NCBI GenBank assembly: GCA_002348385.1
Contig: DEBD01000037.1
Coordinates: 196,109 to 260,108, forward strand
DNA: 64,000 bases
Source of the DNA: Gammaproteobacteria bacterium UBA2965
Lineage (GTDB): Bacteria; Pseudomonadota; Gammaproteobacteria; Pseudomonadales; Azotimanducaceae
Direction of reading: 5' to 3'
Shown in pieces: positions 34,156 to 42,277 of the stretch; position 1 is the stretch's first letter; every line of letters starts with the position of its first letter. The notes below the pieces were generated by a model. That model had not been told where the DNA came from. It did not search any database and saw only the letters and a program-made list of their open reading frames with translations. The translations under genes were made by a program, and so were the position numbers.

Positions 34156-35778
34156 TTAAGGGCGGGCCACGCCAAAGCTGTTGGGCGTCAGGGTACGGGC
34201 GCGCCCTTCCAGGCAGGTTTCCAGGGCAAAGCTCAACACTTTTCTGGTGTCGCGCGGGTCGATGACGCCATGGTCCAGATTGCGGCCGGACGTAAAAAAC
34301 GCACTCTCCTGGCGTTGGAATATATCCATAATGGCCTGCTCCTGGGCATCTAGCGCCGCCTCATCGGGCTGCTGGCCGCGACGGGCCGCGCCCACCTCCG
34401 CCACCTGACGCATGGTGCGCGCGGCCTGGGCGCCGCCCATGACGCCCGTGGTGGCGTTCGGCCAGGCAAACAGAAAATCGGGCTCGTAGGAATGCCCGCA
34501 CATGCCGTAGTTGCCCGCGCCGAAACTCGCGCCGATGTACATGGCAATGCGCGGCACACGCACGTTGGTGACCGCCTGTATCATCTTCGCGCCATGCTTG
34601 ATCATGCCGGCCTGCTCGTACTCGGTACCGACCATGTAGCCGGTGATGTTGTTGAGAAAGATCAGCGGCAGGTCGGCCTGGTCGCACAGCTGAAGAAAGT
34701 GCGTTGCCTTGTTAGCGCCAGCCACATCGAAGGGCCCGTTGTTACCGATGATGCCGCAGGCAATGCCAGTGATGCTCGCCTGCACACAGATGGTGGCGGG
34801 GCCATAGCGCGGATTGAATTCTTCCAGGTCTGACCCGTCCACCACGCGCGCGATCACCTCGCGCACGTCGTAGGGCACCGTGTAATCCAGCGGTACGATG
34901 CCGGCGATCTCCTCGATATCCAGCACTGGCGGCTCATAGTCACGGCGCGGGATGTTCCCCGCGCGGCGATTCCAGTCCAGGCGTCCCAACACGTCGCGCG
35001 CCAGCCCAATGCCGTGGGCATCATCCTCCGCCAGATAGCCAATGAGGCCGGTTTTCTGCGCGTGCATCTCAGTACCGCCCAGCTCTCGCTCGTCGGCCAC
35101 CTCTCCGGTAGCGGCGCGCACCAAGGCCGCACCACCCAAGGCAGCCAGGCCGTTGTTCTTTACACCGATCACGTAATCCGACATGCCGGGCATGTAGGCG
35201 CCACCCGCGGTGGAAGGACCGTGCAGCACCACCATGGTGGGGATGCCCGCCGCGCTCAGTCGAGCCAGGTTGCGGAACAACTTACCCGCCTCTGACCACA
35301 GCTCCACCTCGTACTCCATCAGGTTCGCACCGGCGCTCTCTACCAGGTGAATGAGTGGCAGCTTGTGCAGCAACGCCAGCTCCTGAGCGCTGCGTGACGC
35401 CGCCCAGCCCATGAGGGTAGCCGTCCCGGCACGGATACCGCTGTCGTCGGCCCAGATCATGCATCGCGCGCCCTGCACGAACCCGATGCCCAGAATCACA
35501 CTGCCTCCCGGTACGCTTTCGTCCGGGTCGGCGTTCTCCACCAGATAGTTGGTCAGTGAGTGCAAGCGCAGAAAAGGCATACCCGGGTCGAGCAGGCGTG
35601 CCACCCGCTCCCGCGGCGGCAGCTGCCCACGCTGCTCAAATGTGGCGCGACGCCGGTCGGACGCAGCCACGGCCCGTTGCTCGAGCCCCCGCAACTCATC
35701 CACCAGGGCGAGCATCTGCTCACGGTTGCTGGCAAATCCTTCGGATTGCGCATCGATGCGGGACGTAAAAACAGACAT
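34156..35778 (-). CDS. Acyl-CoA carboxylase carboxyltransferase subunit (methylcrotonyl/geranyl-CoA type)
   Basis: 540 residues from ATG 35778, preceded by GGAGGAGGGG; the longer frame has no family similarity upstream. It begins SRIDAQSEGFASNREQMLAL and contains RERVARLLDPGMPFLRLHSL, followed by LHGPSTAGGAYMPGMSDYVI (CoA-binding oxyanion region). The second half has NNGPFDVAGANKATHFLQLC, DLPLIFLNNITGYMVGTEYE and GASFGAGNYGMCGHSYEPDF, the last typical of methylcrotonyl-type beta subunits. It pairs with the biotin subunit encoded 8 bp downstream. It is divergent from the candidate ArsC-like selenoprotein, 90 bp away. Confidence 0.92.
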   Translation of the reverse strand: MSVFTSRIDAQSEGFASNREQMLALVDELRGLEQRAVAASDRRRATFEQRGQLPPRERVARLLDPGMPFLRLHSLTNYLVENADPDESVPGGSVILGIGFVQGARCMIWADDSGIRAGTATLMGWAASRSAQELALLHKLPLIHLVESAGANLMEYEVELWSEAGKLFRNLARLSAAGIPTMVVLHGPSTAGGAYMPGMSDYVIGVKNNGLAALGGAALVRAATGEVADERELGGTEMHAQKTGLIGYLAEDDAHGIGLARDVLGRLDWNRRAGNIPRRDYEPPVLDIEEIAGIVPLDYTVPYDVREVIARVVDGSDLEEFNPRYGPATICVQASITGIACGIIGNNGPFDVAGANKATHFLQLCDQADLPLIFLNNITGYMVGTEYEQAGMIKHGAKMIQAVTNVRVPRIAMYIGASFGAGNYGMCGHSYEPDFLFAWPNATTGVMGGAQAARTMRQVAEVGAARRGQQPDEAALDAQEQAIMDIFQRQESAFFTSGRNLDHGVIDPRDTRKVLSFALETCLEGRARTLTPNSFGVARP

Positions 35779-35856
35779 CGAGCAGGCCCCTCCTCCAACT
35801 CTCGGGTGGGGCATCATAGACGATTTCAAAACGGTACAATACGCGCAACCACTCAA

Positions 35857-35862
35857 GGGAGG
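35857..35862 (+). promoter_or_regulatory. Shine-Dalgarno site of the ArsC-like candidate selenoprotein
   Basis: GGGAGG lies 6 nt before GTG 35869. It directly serves the frame that contains the TGA at 35908-35910 and supports initiation there rather than at the TTG at 35938. Confidence 0.7.
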
Positions 35863-35868
35863 GCGACC

Positions 35869-36210
35869 GTGGCCAAAAGGATCGACTGGTACTACCACCG
35901 CAAGGGCTGAACCAGCTGCAACCGAGCATCCAAGTTTTTGGAAGCAAGCGACGTTCAGATCAGAGAGCAAGTTCCCGCCAGCCGGAAGCTGCAGGCAACC
36001 GATGCAAAGGCGCTGCTCAGCAAGGCAGCCAAGCTCATCGTGGCCAAGGGCAAAAAGGTGAGTGAGTTCGAGTTAGGCGCAAAGCCAAGTAGCGAGGCAG
36101 TGGATGCCATGCTCGGACCCACGGGTAATCTACGCGCACCCACCATCGTGCGCGGCAACACAGTGCTGGTCGGGTTCAACGAAGGCGTCTTCGAAGAGGT
36201 ATTCGGATAG
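35869..36210 (+). CDS. Candidate ArsC-family selenoprotein (in-frame TGA = Sec14)
   Basis: Read through TGA, the frame has 113 codons and begins VAKRIDWYYHRKG-U-TSCNR, then ASKFLEASDVQIREQVPASR. It continues LIVAKGKKVSEFELGAKPSS and LGPTGNLRAPTIVRGNTVLV, ending GFNEGVFEEVFG. This is the thioredoxin-fold ArsC/Spx-like family, in which relatives read DWYYHRKGC.TC; here TGA 35908-35910 falls exactly on that first Cys, and C17 is the second. The cis-Pro is in RAPTI. GTG 35869 has a good Shine-Dalgarno site. It is followed 10 bp later by the KstD-like gene, so the two form an operon. It would act as a thiol/selenol redox protein in the cytosol. A nonsense mutation is the alternative. Confidence 0.8.
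35926..35945 (+). promoter_or_regulatory. Candidate bacterial SECIS hairpin
   Basis: GCATCCAAGTTTTTGGAAGC folds by eye into GC, an A/A mismatch, a 5-bp stem UCCAA/UUGGA and the 4-nt loop GUUU. The loop begins 23 nt after UGA and starts with G and U. That distance and loop composition fit what is known of bacterial SECIS elements, which lie inside the coding region just behind UGA. Confidence 0.55.
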
Positions 36211-36220
36211 GGGGACCAAC

Positions 36221-37900
36221 ATGGACTGGGATCTGGAAACCGACCTGCTGGTAGTAGGATCCGGCGCGGCCGGGCTGACCGCCGCACTTACGGCCGCTTC
36301 TTCAGGTCTGCAGTCTCTGGTGCTGGAAAAGGCCGATGTTTACGGGGGCACCACCGCACTGTCCGGTGGCGTCATCTGGGTACCCGGCAACTCGCTCATG
36401 GGCTCGGCAGATTCCGAAGACGCAGCACTCACCTATCTGCGGCACAACATCGGCAACCGGGTAGGCGAAGCCAAGCTGTCCAGCCTGGTGCACTTTGCCC
36501 CGAAAATGCTCGACCACATGCTGGCCAACGGGTTTCTGCAGGTGGCCACCTTCGCGAACTTTCCCGATTACAACCCGGAGGCGCCAGGCGGGTGCTTCGG
36601 CGGCCGCTCTGTGGAGCCCAAGGTATTCCCAGGCCGCAAGCTGGGCTCTGCGCTGGGTACGCTGCGCCGGGGTCGGACCCGCGGGCCCGTTGACACCCTG
36701 ACGGAGCTCGGCGGCATCGTCGGCACCATGACGGAGATGCGCCAGCTCGCCGTCATTCGCTCCAATCCAGGGGATGCCCTGAAGGCTTGGCGCGTCATTC
36801 CGCGCGGCGTATGGAACCGGGTCAGTGGCGCCAAGCATCTGGCCAGCGGCGGCGCCCTGATTGCCTGGCTGCGCCACGCTATGGACCGGGAAGGAATACC
36901 TCTGCGCCTGAATACGGCGCTGGTGGACCTGGTGGTGGAAGATGGGGCCGTGGTCGGCGCGGTAGCAGAACGTCAGGGAGAAACACAACGTATCCGTGCG
37001 CGCCGAGGCATCGTCATCGCAGCGGGCGGATTCGAGCACAATCTGGAAATGCGCAAACGCTTCTTCGGTGAGGAAACGACTACCCAATACTCCTCGGGAT
37101 CCCAAGACAATACCGGAGACGCCATCAACGCCGGCATGCAGGCGGGCGCTGCCGTGGATCTAATGGACGACGCGTGGTGGGCCCCCAGCTTCATGGAACC
37201 AGGAAAAGGTCCTCAGATCGTCATCTTCGAACGCGGCAAGCCCGGAAACATCATCGTGAACGCAGGGGGCAAACGCTACACGAATGAAGCGCAACCCTAC
37301 AACGAAATAGTCAAGCAGATGCAGGAGGCACACCGTGCCGGTCCTTCAGCACTCCCCTCATACCTGATCTTCGACCAGTCTCACCGAGACCGTTACCCGT
37401 TGGCGGGCATGCTGCCTGGCGTAACACCGCAGAAGCTCCTGGACAGCGGTTTCGTCACCCGGGCAGATACGCTAGCGGAGCTTGCGCAGCGCAAGGGCAT
37501 CGACCCGATTGGGCTCGCGGACACTGTGGCTCGATTCAACCGCATGGCCGAAGCCGGCGTGGACGAGGAATTTCATAGGGGTGAAAGCGCGTTCGACCGG
37601 TTTGCCGGGGACCCCGCCGTTTCACCCAACCCCTGCCTCGCGCCCCTGGCCACGCCCCCCTTCTATGCGATGGATCTATATCCCGGCGACCTGGGCACCA
37701 AGGGCGGACTGCTCACCAACGAGCGCGCCCAGGTGGTTCGACCCGACGGCACTGTCATGGAAGGGCTGTACGCCGCGGGCAACAGCTCGGCCGCAGTAAC
37801 CGGGCACTTCTATCCCGGCGCCGGCGGCACAATTGGTCCCGCCATGACCTACGGCTACATCGCCGCCCTGCACGCAGCCGGGCAGCTACCCGCCCCCTGA
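36221..37900 (+). CDS. FAD-dependent oxidoreductase, 3-ketosteroid delta-1-dehydrogenase-like
   Basis: 559 residues from ATG 36221, with GGGGA upstream. The FAD-binding N-terminus is DLLVVGSGAAGLTAALTAAS, followed by VLEKADVYGGTTALSGGVIW. The C-terminal cap of the family is LYAAGNSSAAVTGHFYPGAG, then GTIGPAMTYGYIAALHAAG. This combination is characteristic of the KstD/fumarate-reductase flavoprotein group, which dehydrogenates 3-keto rings or related enones. Actual steroid specificity cannot be claimed from sequence alone. It is co-directional with, and 10 bp after, the candidate ArsC-like selenoprotein. Confidence 0.87.
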   Translation: MDWDLETDLLVVGSGAAGLTAALTAASSGLQSLVLEKADVYGGTTALSGGVIWVPGNSLMGSADSEDAALTYLRHNIGNRVGEAKLSSLVHFAPKMLDHMLANGFLQVATFANFPDYNPEAPGGCFGGRSVEPKVFPGRKLGSALGTLRRGRTRGPVDTLTELGGIVGTMTEMRQLAVIRSNPGDALKAWRVIPRGVWNRVSGAKHLASGGALIAWLRHAMDREGIPLRLNTALVDLVVEDGAVVGAVAERQGETQRIRARRGIVIAAGGFEHNLEMRKRFFGEETTTQYSSGSQDNTGDAINAGMQAGAAVDLMDDAWWAPSFMEPGKGPQIVIFERGKPGNIIVNAGGKRYTNEAQPYNEIVKQMQEAHRAGPSALPSYLIFDQSHRDRYPLAGMLPGVTPQKLLDSGFVTRADTLAELAQRKGIDPIGLADTVARFNRMAEAGVDEEFHRGESAFDRFAGDPAVSPNPCLAPLATPPFYAMDLYPGDLGTKGGLLTNERAQVVRPDGTVMEGLYAAGNSSAAVTGHFYPGAGGTIGPAMTYGYIAALHAAGQLPAP

Positions 37901-37960
37901 GGCAAGCCAGGCACGCAACTCTGCTAGCATTGGGCAAAGGAAGATACCGGGAGAACGGCC

Positions 37961-38857
37961 GTGGCAAATCTATCATCCATCGCACCCAACGCACCCTGCC
38001 AACCCAGCCAGGAACGGGAAGGCGTGGACATCACCCTGGCGAGCGGCAAGGACGTTCGCATCTCGGACGTGTGGCACATGGGTGGCTGGACTCTGCAGTA
38101 CGTGCGACTGGCTGCCAATCAAACCCTGAACCTGGACCGGGACCAGGGTCAGGTCTACATCAAGGTGATTACCGGCACGCTCGCCAACATCCAACGGGAG
38201 CCGTTTGCCGGGCCGCGGCAGATCAGGAACACGCGGGTTACCGAAGATCACGTAACGGCCGGCAACGAAGACTCGATCTTTGCGGTATTCACCGAAACCG
38301 ACCAGGTGGGCGCCAACGTTTCCTCCATGGATGAACTGGTCATCGGCGGCCCCCACCAGGAAGCGTTCCAGTGGCTGACCTTCGAAGACAAGTTCGGCGC
38401 CTTTGCGGAGGTGTTCAATGGACTGGATGCGTACATGTCCGGTGGGTTCCACCTGCTGGACGACGACGGCACCGAAGTCACCTACGTAAACCTGTGGACT
38501 GCCGGTAAAGGTGCCAACCTCACTACCCACAACCATGCCAACCCACCCAATCCGCTGGCCCCCGCATTTGCCGAGGTGCACTGGGTGTTCAATAACGGTA
38601 CGGGGCGGGGCGGGATGTATGGAGCCGACGCACCAGACGCACCGCACAGCAACGACTACCCGATGCAGCGGGGCGACGAGCACGGCTCGTTCTTCCACGT
38701 AGAGCCTGAAACGGGCAAACCGCAGCACCTGGACAACGGCGCAGTGGCCTACCCCTGGCACGGCTGGGAGGCCGGCAGAGATGACGAACCCGGGCAGGCA
38801 TACGATGTGGTTGCCGCATTCGAGACCAACCCGGATTACGTGAGAATCTCCCAGTAG
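37961..38857 (+). CDS. Bicupin-like protein of unknown function (aldos-2-ulose dehydratase cupin-like)
   Basis: 298 residues from GTG 37961, preceded by GGGAG. The sequence is all-beta looking, with two probable cupin halves: VWHMGGWTLQYVRLAANQTL and IKVITGTLANIQ first, then LWTAGKGANLTTHNHANPPN and PAFAEVHWVFNNGTGRGGMY. The TTHNHAN...EVHW block could bind a metal through its His and Glu. The second half recalls the cupin domain of aldos-2-ulose dehydratase, but this link is weak. It follows the KstD-like gene by 60 bp on the same strand. The function is unknown. Confidence 0.6.
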   Translation: MANLSSIAPNAPCQPSQEREGVDITLASGKDVRISDVWHMGGWTLQYVRLAANQTLNLDRDQGQVYIKVITGTLANIQREPFAGPRQIRNTRVTEDHVTAGNEDSIFAVFTETDQVGANVSSMDELVIGGPHQEAFQWLTFEDKFGAFAEVFNGLDAYMSGGFHLLDDDGTEVTYVNLWTAGKGANLTTHNHANPPNPLAPAFAEVHWVFNNGTGRGGMYGADAPDAPHSNDYPMQRGDEHGSFFHVEPETGKPQHLDNGAVAYPWHGWEAGRDDEPGQAYDVVAAFETNPDYVRISQ

Positions 38858-38913
38858 ACAGCGCCGGACACTCCCACAACGCCAGCAGCTGACGCCTTGC
38901 CACAGCGGCTGGC

Positions 38914-39312
38914 CTAGTGCGCCGCCGAATCACCTTCTTCAGCGGGAGGTTCCGGCCGCGTCCAGAGAAAACAGCCAACTCCCACCAGAATCGCGCTCTG
39001 CAACCCGATAATCCAGGTATCGACGCCAATCCACACGCTGAGCGCCACCATCACCACCAGGCTCACCGTGCCCATCCACTTCGCGTTACGCGAGATAGCC
39101 CGGTGCTCCTGCCAGCGGTGGATGGGCGGACCCAGCCGGTGATGGTCGAGCAGCCAGTTGTGCAGTCGCTCCGACCCACGCGCGAAGCAGAACGCCGCCA
39201 GCAGCAAAAACGGCGTGGTGGGCAGCAGGGGCAAAGGGATGCCGATGACACCCAGAACCAGGCTCACGCAGCCAACGGCCATATAGACCCAGCGTCTGGT
39301 CGCGCCAACCAT
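38914..39312 (-). CDS. YbaN-like inner-membrane protein (DUF454)
   Basis: 132 residues. The DUF454 core is WVYMAVGCVSLVLGVIGIPL, PLLPTTPFLLLAAFCFARGS and ERLHNWLLDHHRLGPPIHRW. It is followed by two further membrane segments, VSLVVMVALSVWIGVDTWII among them. It is a small polytopic inner-membrane protein of unknown function. Its ATG (39312) lies 1 bp from the stop of the LLM gene (39314), so the two are co-transcribed. Confidence 0.9.
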   Translation of the reverse strand: MVGATRRWVYMAVGCVSLVLGVIGIPLPLLPTTPFLLLAAFCFARGSERLHNWLLDHHRLGPPIHRWQEHRAISRNAKWMGTVSLVVMVALSVWIGVDTWIIGLQSAILVGVGCFLWTRPEPPAEEGDSAAH

Positions 39313-39313
39313 T

Positions 39314-40321
39314 TCAGGCGAGCGCCTCCAGTACGCCCTGCATATCGCGAATCAGCGCATCCGGCGTTCCATCGCCTACTAGCTGGCTGACCGTAACGCC
39401 AGCGGCGCCTTCATCACGCAACTCGTTGAGTCGGCCAATAACTTCATCCGCATCCCCCACCACAGCGCGGGTTCGAGCCACCCATAGTGCGGCTTCGTCG
39501 CTGACCAGACGGTCCAACTCCCGCGCCGCCTGCTCGGCGTCGCGCCAGTGGCCCACGTCGCCCTTCGCGCCGGCCCTGTGCTCAGGCACCTCGATGGCGA
39601 CACCCGCCTGGTCAAACACCTCACGGCCCTCAAGTTGGGCGAGACGCAGCGCCACCGGTTTAAGCAGCCGGCTGGTGGCTTCCACGTCGTCGGTGATTGC
39701 GCACATGGCGTAGACGAACAACGGAGGCGGCGCCCTACCCGAGGCTCGTGCCCCTGCCGCCACCATGGCAAGCTTTTCAGATAACCGACCCGGAGTAACG
39801 ATGCCAGCGTCTGCCATGCGACCCACTCCATGGAGCATTTTCGGACCCGAGGCGGCGACAAAGATTGGTACGTCTACATCCGCATCGTGCAGCGATGCCT
39901 CAAAATCACCATATTTGACCGACTTGCCTTTTAATAGGCGTTGCAGCGCTAACACTTCAGCCTCGACCCGACTGGCAGAAGCAGGATGCATTCCATCGTA
40001 GCCCACCGCACTGTCGCCGGACCCATATCCCAAGATGAAGCGGCCCGGGGCCGCCTCTGCTAGCGCGCGTGCGGCACTGGCTGTAACGGTTGGATGCCGG
40101 CTTATCGGGTTGGTTACGGTAGGACCGATCTCTATAGAATCAGTGGACACAGCCACTGCACCCAGATTACTCCAGACTTCGCGGTAATTTAGCGGAGAAT
40201 CCGGAAACCACGCACCCGAAAACCCGGATTGCTCCGCCAGCTGCACCGTGGCAACCACATCCCGGAGCGGTCGGGTCGGTGGAACCCTGATGCACACCCG
40301 AAACGCCGATGTTGGCCGCAT
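39314..40321 (-). CDS. LLM class flavin/F420-dependent oxidoreductase
   Basis: 335 residues. The family blocks are VATVQLAEQSGFSGAWFPDS, GPTVTNPISRHPTVTASAAR, ALAEAAPGRFILGYGSGDSA and PIFVAASGPKMLHGVGRMAD. The YGSGDSAV block resembles methylene-tetrahydromethanopterin-reductase-like (F420) members. It is an intact paralogue of the LLM gene at 7113 and of the decayed copy at 12733. It is followed by the DUF454 gene. A 16-bp palindrome lies 140 bp upstream of its start. The substrate is unknown. Confidence 0.9.
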   Translation of the reverse strand: MRPTSAFRVCIRVPPTRPLRDVVATVQLAEQSGFSGAWFPDSPLNYREVWSNLGAVAVSTDSIEIGPTVTNPISRHPTVTASAARALAEAAPGRFILGYGSGDSAVGYDGMHPASASRVEAEVLALQRLLKGKSVKYGDFEASLHDADVDVPIFVAASGPKMLHGVGRMADAGIVTPGRLSEKLAMVAAGARASGRAPPPLFVYAMCAITDDVEATSRLLKPVALRLAQLEGREVFDQAGVAIEVPEHRAGAKGDVGHWRDAEQAARELDRLVSDEAALWVARTRAVVGDADEVIGRLNELRDEGAAGVTVSQLVGDGTPDALIRDMQGVLEALA

Positions 40322-40460
40322 ACCTCACGTCCCTCGCAACCGCAAAGGACATAATAGCGCAACGGCCACCTTGCGCTGTGTTCAGAGAGTTCGGGAAAAT
40401 TCAACGCTCAAAGCGCTTTATTGCATTGCAGGCATTGCCAGCAAAAAGACCAACGGCTAT

Positions 40461-40476
40461 GCCATGTATACATGGC
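40461..40476. promoter_or_regulatory. Perfect 16-bp palindrome, possible operator
   Basis: GCCATGTATACATGGC is a perfect inverted repeat in the 275-bp gap between the aldehyde dehydrogenase stop and the LLM start, both on the minus strand. Its length and symmetry suit a dimeric repressor of TetR or MarR type, but no regulator gene is nearby. A partial half-site (CCATGG at 40488-40493) follows. Confidence 0.45.
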
Positions 40477-40596
40477 GCACCATGCAACCATGGCAACATC
40501 CATCAACGCGGGTCGGTGAGTTTAATCGATCGGAAAAGTCCGGAGACGCCCGCCGCGCGTTATAAGCACGCATGACGGAGCGTCTCCTATCCGGGT

Positions 40597-42015
40597 TTAC
40601 ATCTGGATCGCTTTGAGCTCCACGAATTCCGCAATGCCGTGAGGGCCAAGTTCGCGGCCATTCCCAGATTGTTTGTACCCACCAAATGGTGCGGCGACAT
40701 TGAACGCACCACCATTTACGGACACCTGACCCGTACGAATCTGCCGGGCCGCTGCTTTCCCTCGCTCCGGGTCAGCGGCAAACACGGCCCCAGACAGACC
40801 AAACACGGAATCGTTGGCTATCTCTATAGCCTCTTCTTCGGTGTCATAGGGTATGACGCACAGCACCGGTCCAAAGATTTCTTCCTGCGCAATCGCCATA
40901 TCGCTGGTGACATCGGCAAATACCGTCGGCTTGACGAAGAAGCCTACGTTACGACCCTCAGGCATTTCCGGACCACCGGTAACCAGAGTGGCGCCTTCTT
41001 CCACGCCCTTGCGGATGTAGTCCGTGACGGTTTCCTGCTGCGCGCGCGAGGACACCGGTCCCATGACCACGCCTTCTTCGAAGGCACCTCCAACAACCAC
41101 GGATTCCGCGGCAGCTTTGGCAGCGGCAACCGCCTCAGCCTGGCCGCTACGCGGAACGATCAAGCGGCTGAGCGCGGCACACACCTGACCACTGTTGCCG
41201 CAGATCCCGCCCCCAGCACGAGCCCCGACCTCAGCCATATCGGCGTCTTCCAGAGCAACCATCGCAGACTTGCCACCTAACTCCTGAGCCACGCGCTTAA
41301 CCGTCCCCGCGGCCAACTCTGCCACGCGCACGCCGGCTTCCGTTGAGCCAGTAATCGACACCATGTCGACATCAGGGTGGATACACATAGCTTCACCAAC
41401 GGTGCGGCCCGGGCCGGTAACCAAATTGAATACACCAGCGGGCAACCCAATTTCATCGAGCAGTTCGGCAAGGTAGTAGGCCGTCAGCGGCGTGTCTGAG
41501 CTCGGCTTAACGACTACCGTACAGCCAGCAGCCAGAGCAGGAGACAGCTTGGCGAGAATTTGATGTAGAGGAAAATTCCACGGGGTAATAAATGCACAAA
41601 CACCAATGGGCTCTTTGACGACGATCGAATTGCCGATCTCCTCTTCTTTTTCCATCTCGAAGGGCAGATCTATGTACGAACTAGTCACCCCTATACCCAG
41701 CCCCCCATGCATACCAATGCTCGTCTGCAATGGAGTACCGAGCTCTGTCGCACATAACTCGCCAATTTTCGCCGCGTTTTCGGTGACCTTCTCGCTCAAC
41801 ATCTTGATGAAGTTGGAGCGTTCTTGCGCTGAGGTCTGCGACCATGTCGCAAAAGCCGCTTTGGCTGCCGCAACAGCATCATCCACATCGCCGCCATTGC
41901 CAGCCGGGACTACTCCACAGACCTGTTCTGTAGAGGGATCGATAACCTCGATTTTGTCGGTTCCTTTGGGCGCTACCCAAGCACCATTAATGTATAACTT
42001 CTCGTGTACCTGCAT
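40597..42015 (-). CDS. Aldehyde dehydrogenase family protein
   Basis: 472 residues. The features are PWNFPLHQILAKLSPALAAG (cofactor binding), SITGSTEAGVRVAELAAGTV, QELGGKSAMV (general-base Glu), GNSGQVCAALSRL (catalytic Cys), and EEIFGPVLCVIPYDTEEEAI near the C-terminus. The enzyme oxidises an aldehyde to an acid with NAD(P). It fits oxidation of P450- or SDR-derived aldehydes before CoA activation. The start ATG 42015 has AGGAGG close by (at about 42020 on the plus strand as CCTCCT). Confidence 0.93.
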   Translation of the reverse strand: MQVHEKLYINGAWVAPKGTDKIEVIDPSTEQVCGVVPAGNGGDVDDAVAAAKAAFATWSQTSAQERSNFIKMLSEKVTENAAKIGELCATELGTPLQTSIGMHGGLGIGVTSSYIDLPFEMEKEEEIGNSIVVKEPIGVCAFITPWNFPLHQILAKLSPALAAGCTVVVKPSSDTPLTAYYLAELLDEIGLPAGVFNLVTGPGRTVGEAMCIHPDVDMVSITGSTEAGVRVAELAAGTVKRVAQELGGKSAMVALEDADMAEVGARAGGGICGNSGQVCAALSRLIVPRSGQAEAVAAAKAAAESVVVGGAFEEGVVMGPVSSRAQQETVTDYIRKGVEEGATLVTGGPEMPEGRNVGFFVKPTVFADVTSDMAIAQEEIFGPVLCVIPYDTEEEAIEIANDSVFGLSGAVFAADPERGKAAARQIRTGQVSVNGGAFNVAAPFGGYKQSGNGRELGPHGIAEFVELKAIQM

Positions 42016-42277
42016 GATTCCTCCTAATTCTTCTTAATTCGACCCAGACAGCGAACGTTACCGCTGTGCGCCACACATTGACAAGGCCCTTTCACCGATG
42101 AACCCGCCGGGGCCAGTGCAGCTTGCTGTTGGTAGTAGGAGGCCATGCCAATCCCAAACGCAAACGCATCATAGCGACGTCAGCCCGCCTATACGCAAAA
42201 ACCGAGCTGCCAACGCAGCAGACCCAACCGCCGCTATACGCCATGGCCCGCTGCAATCGGGGAAACAGCAACTGCTT

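Noticed and set aside
33143..34159. 338-codon open frame opposite the biotin carboxylase subunit
   Set aside because: Antisense shadow of a gene with clear ATP-grasp motifs; no recognisable domain and it runs through the whole start of the real gene.
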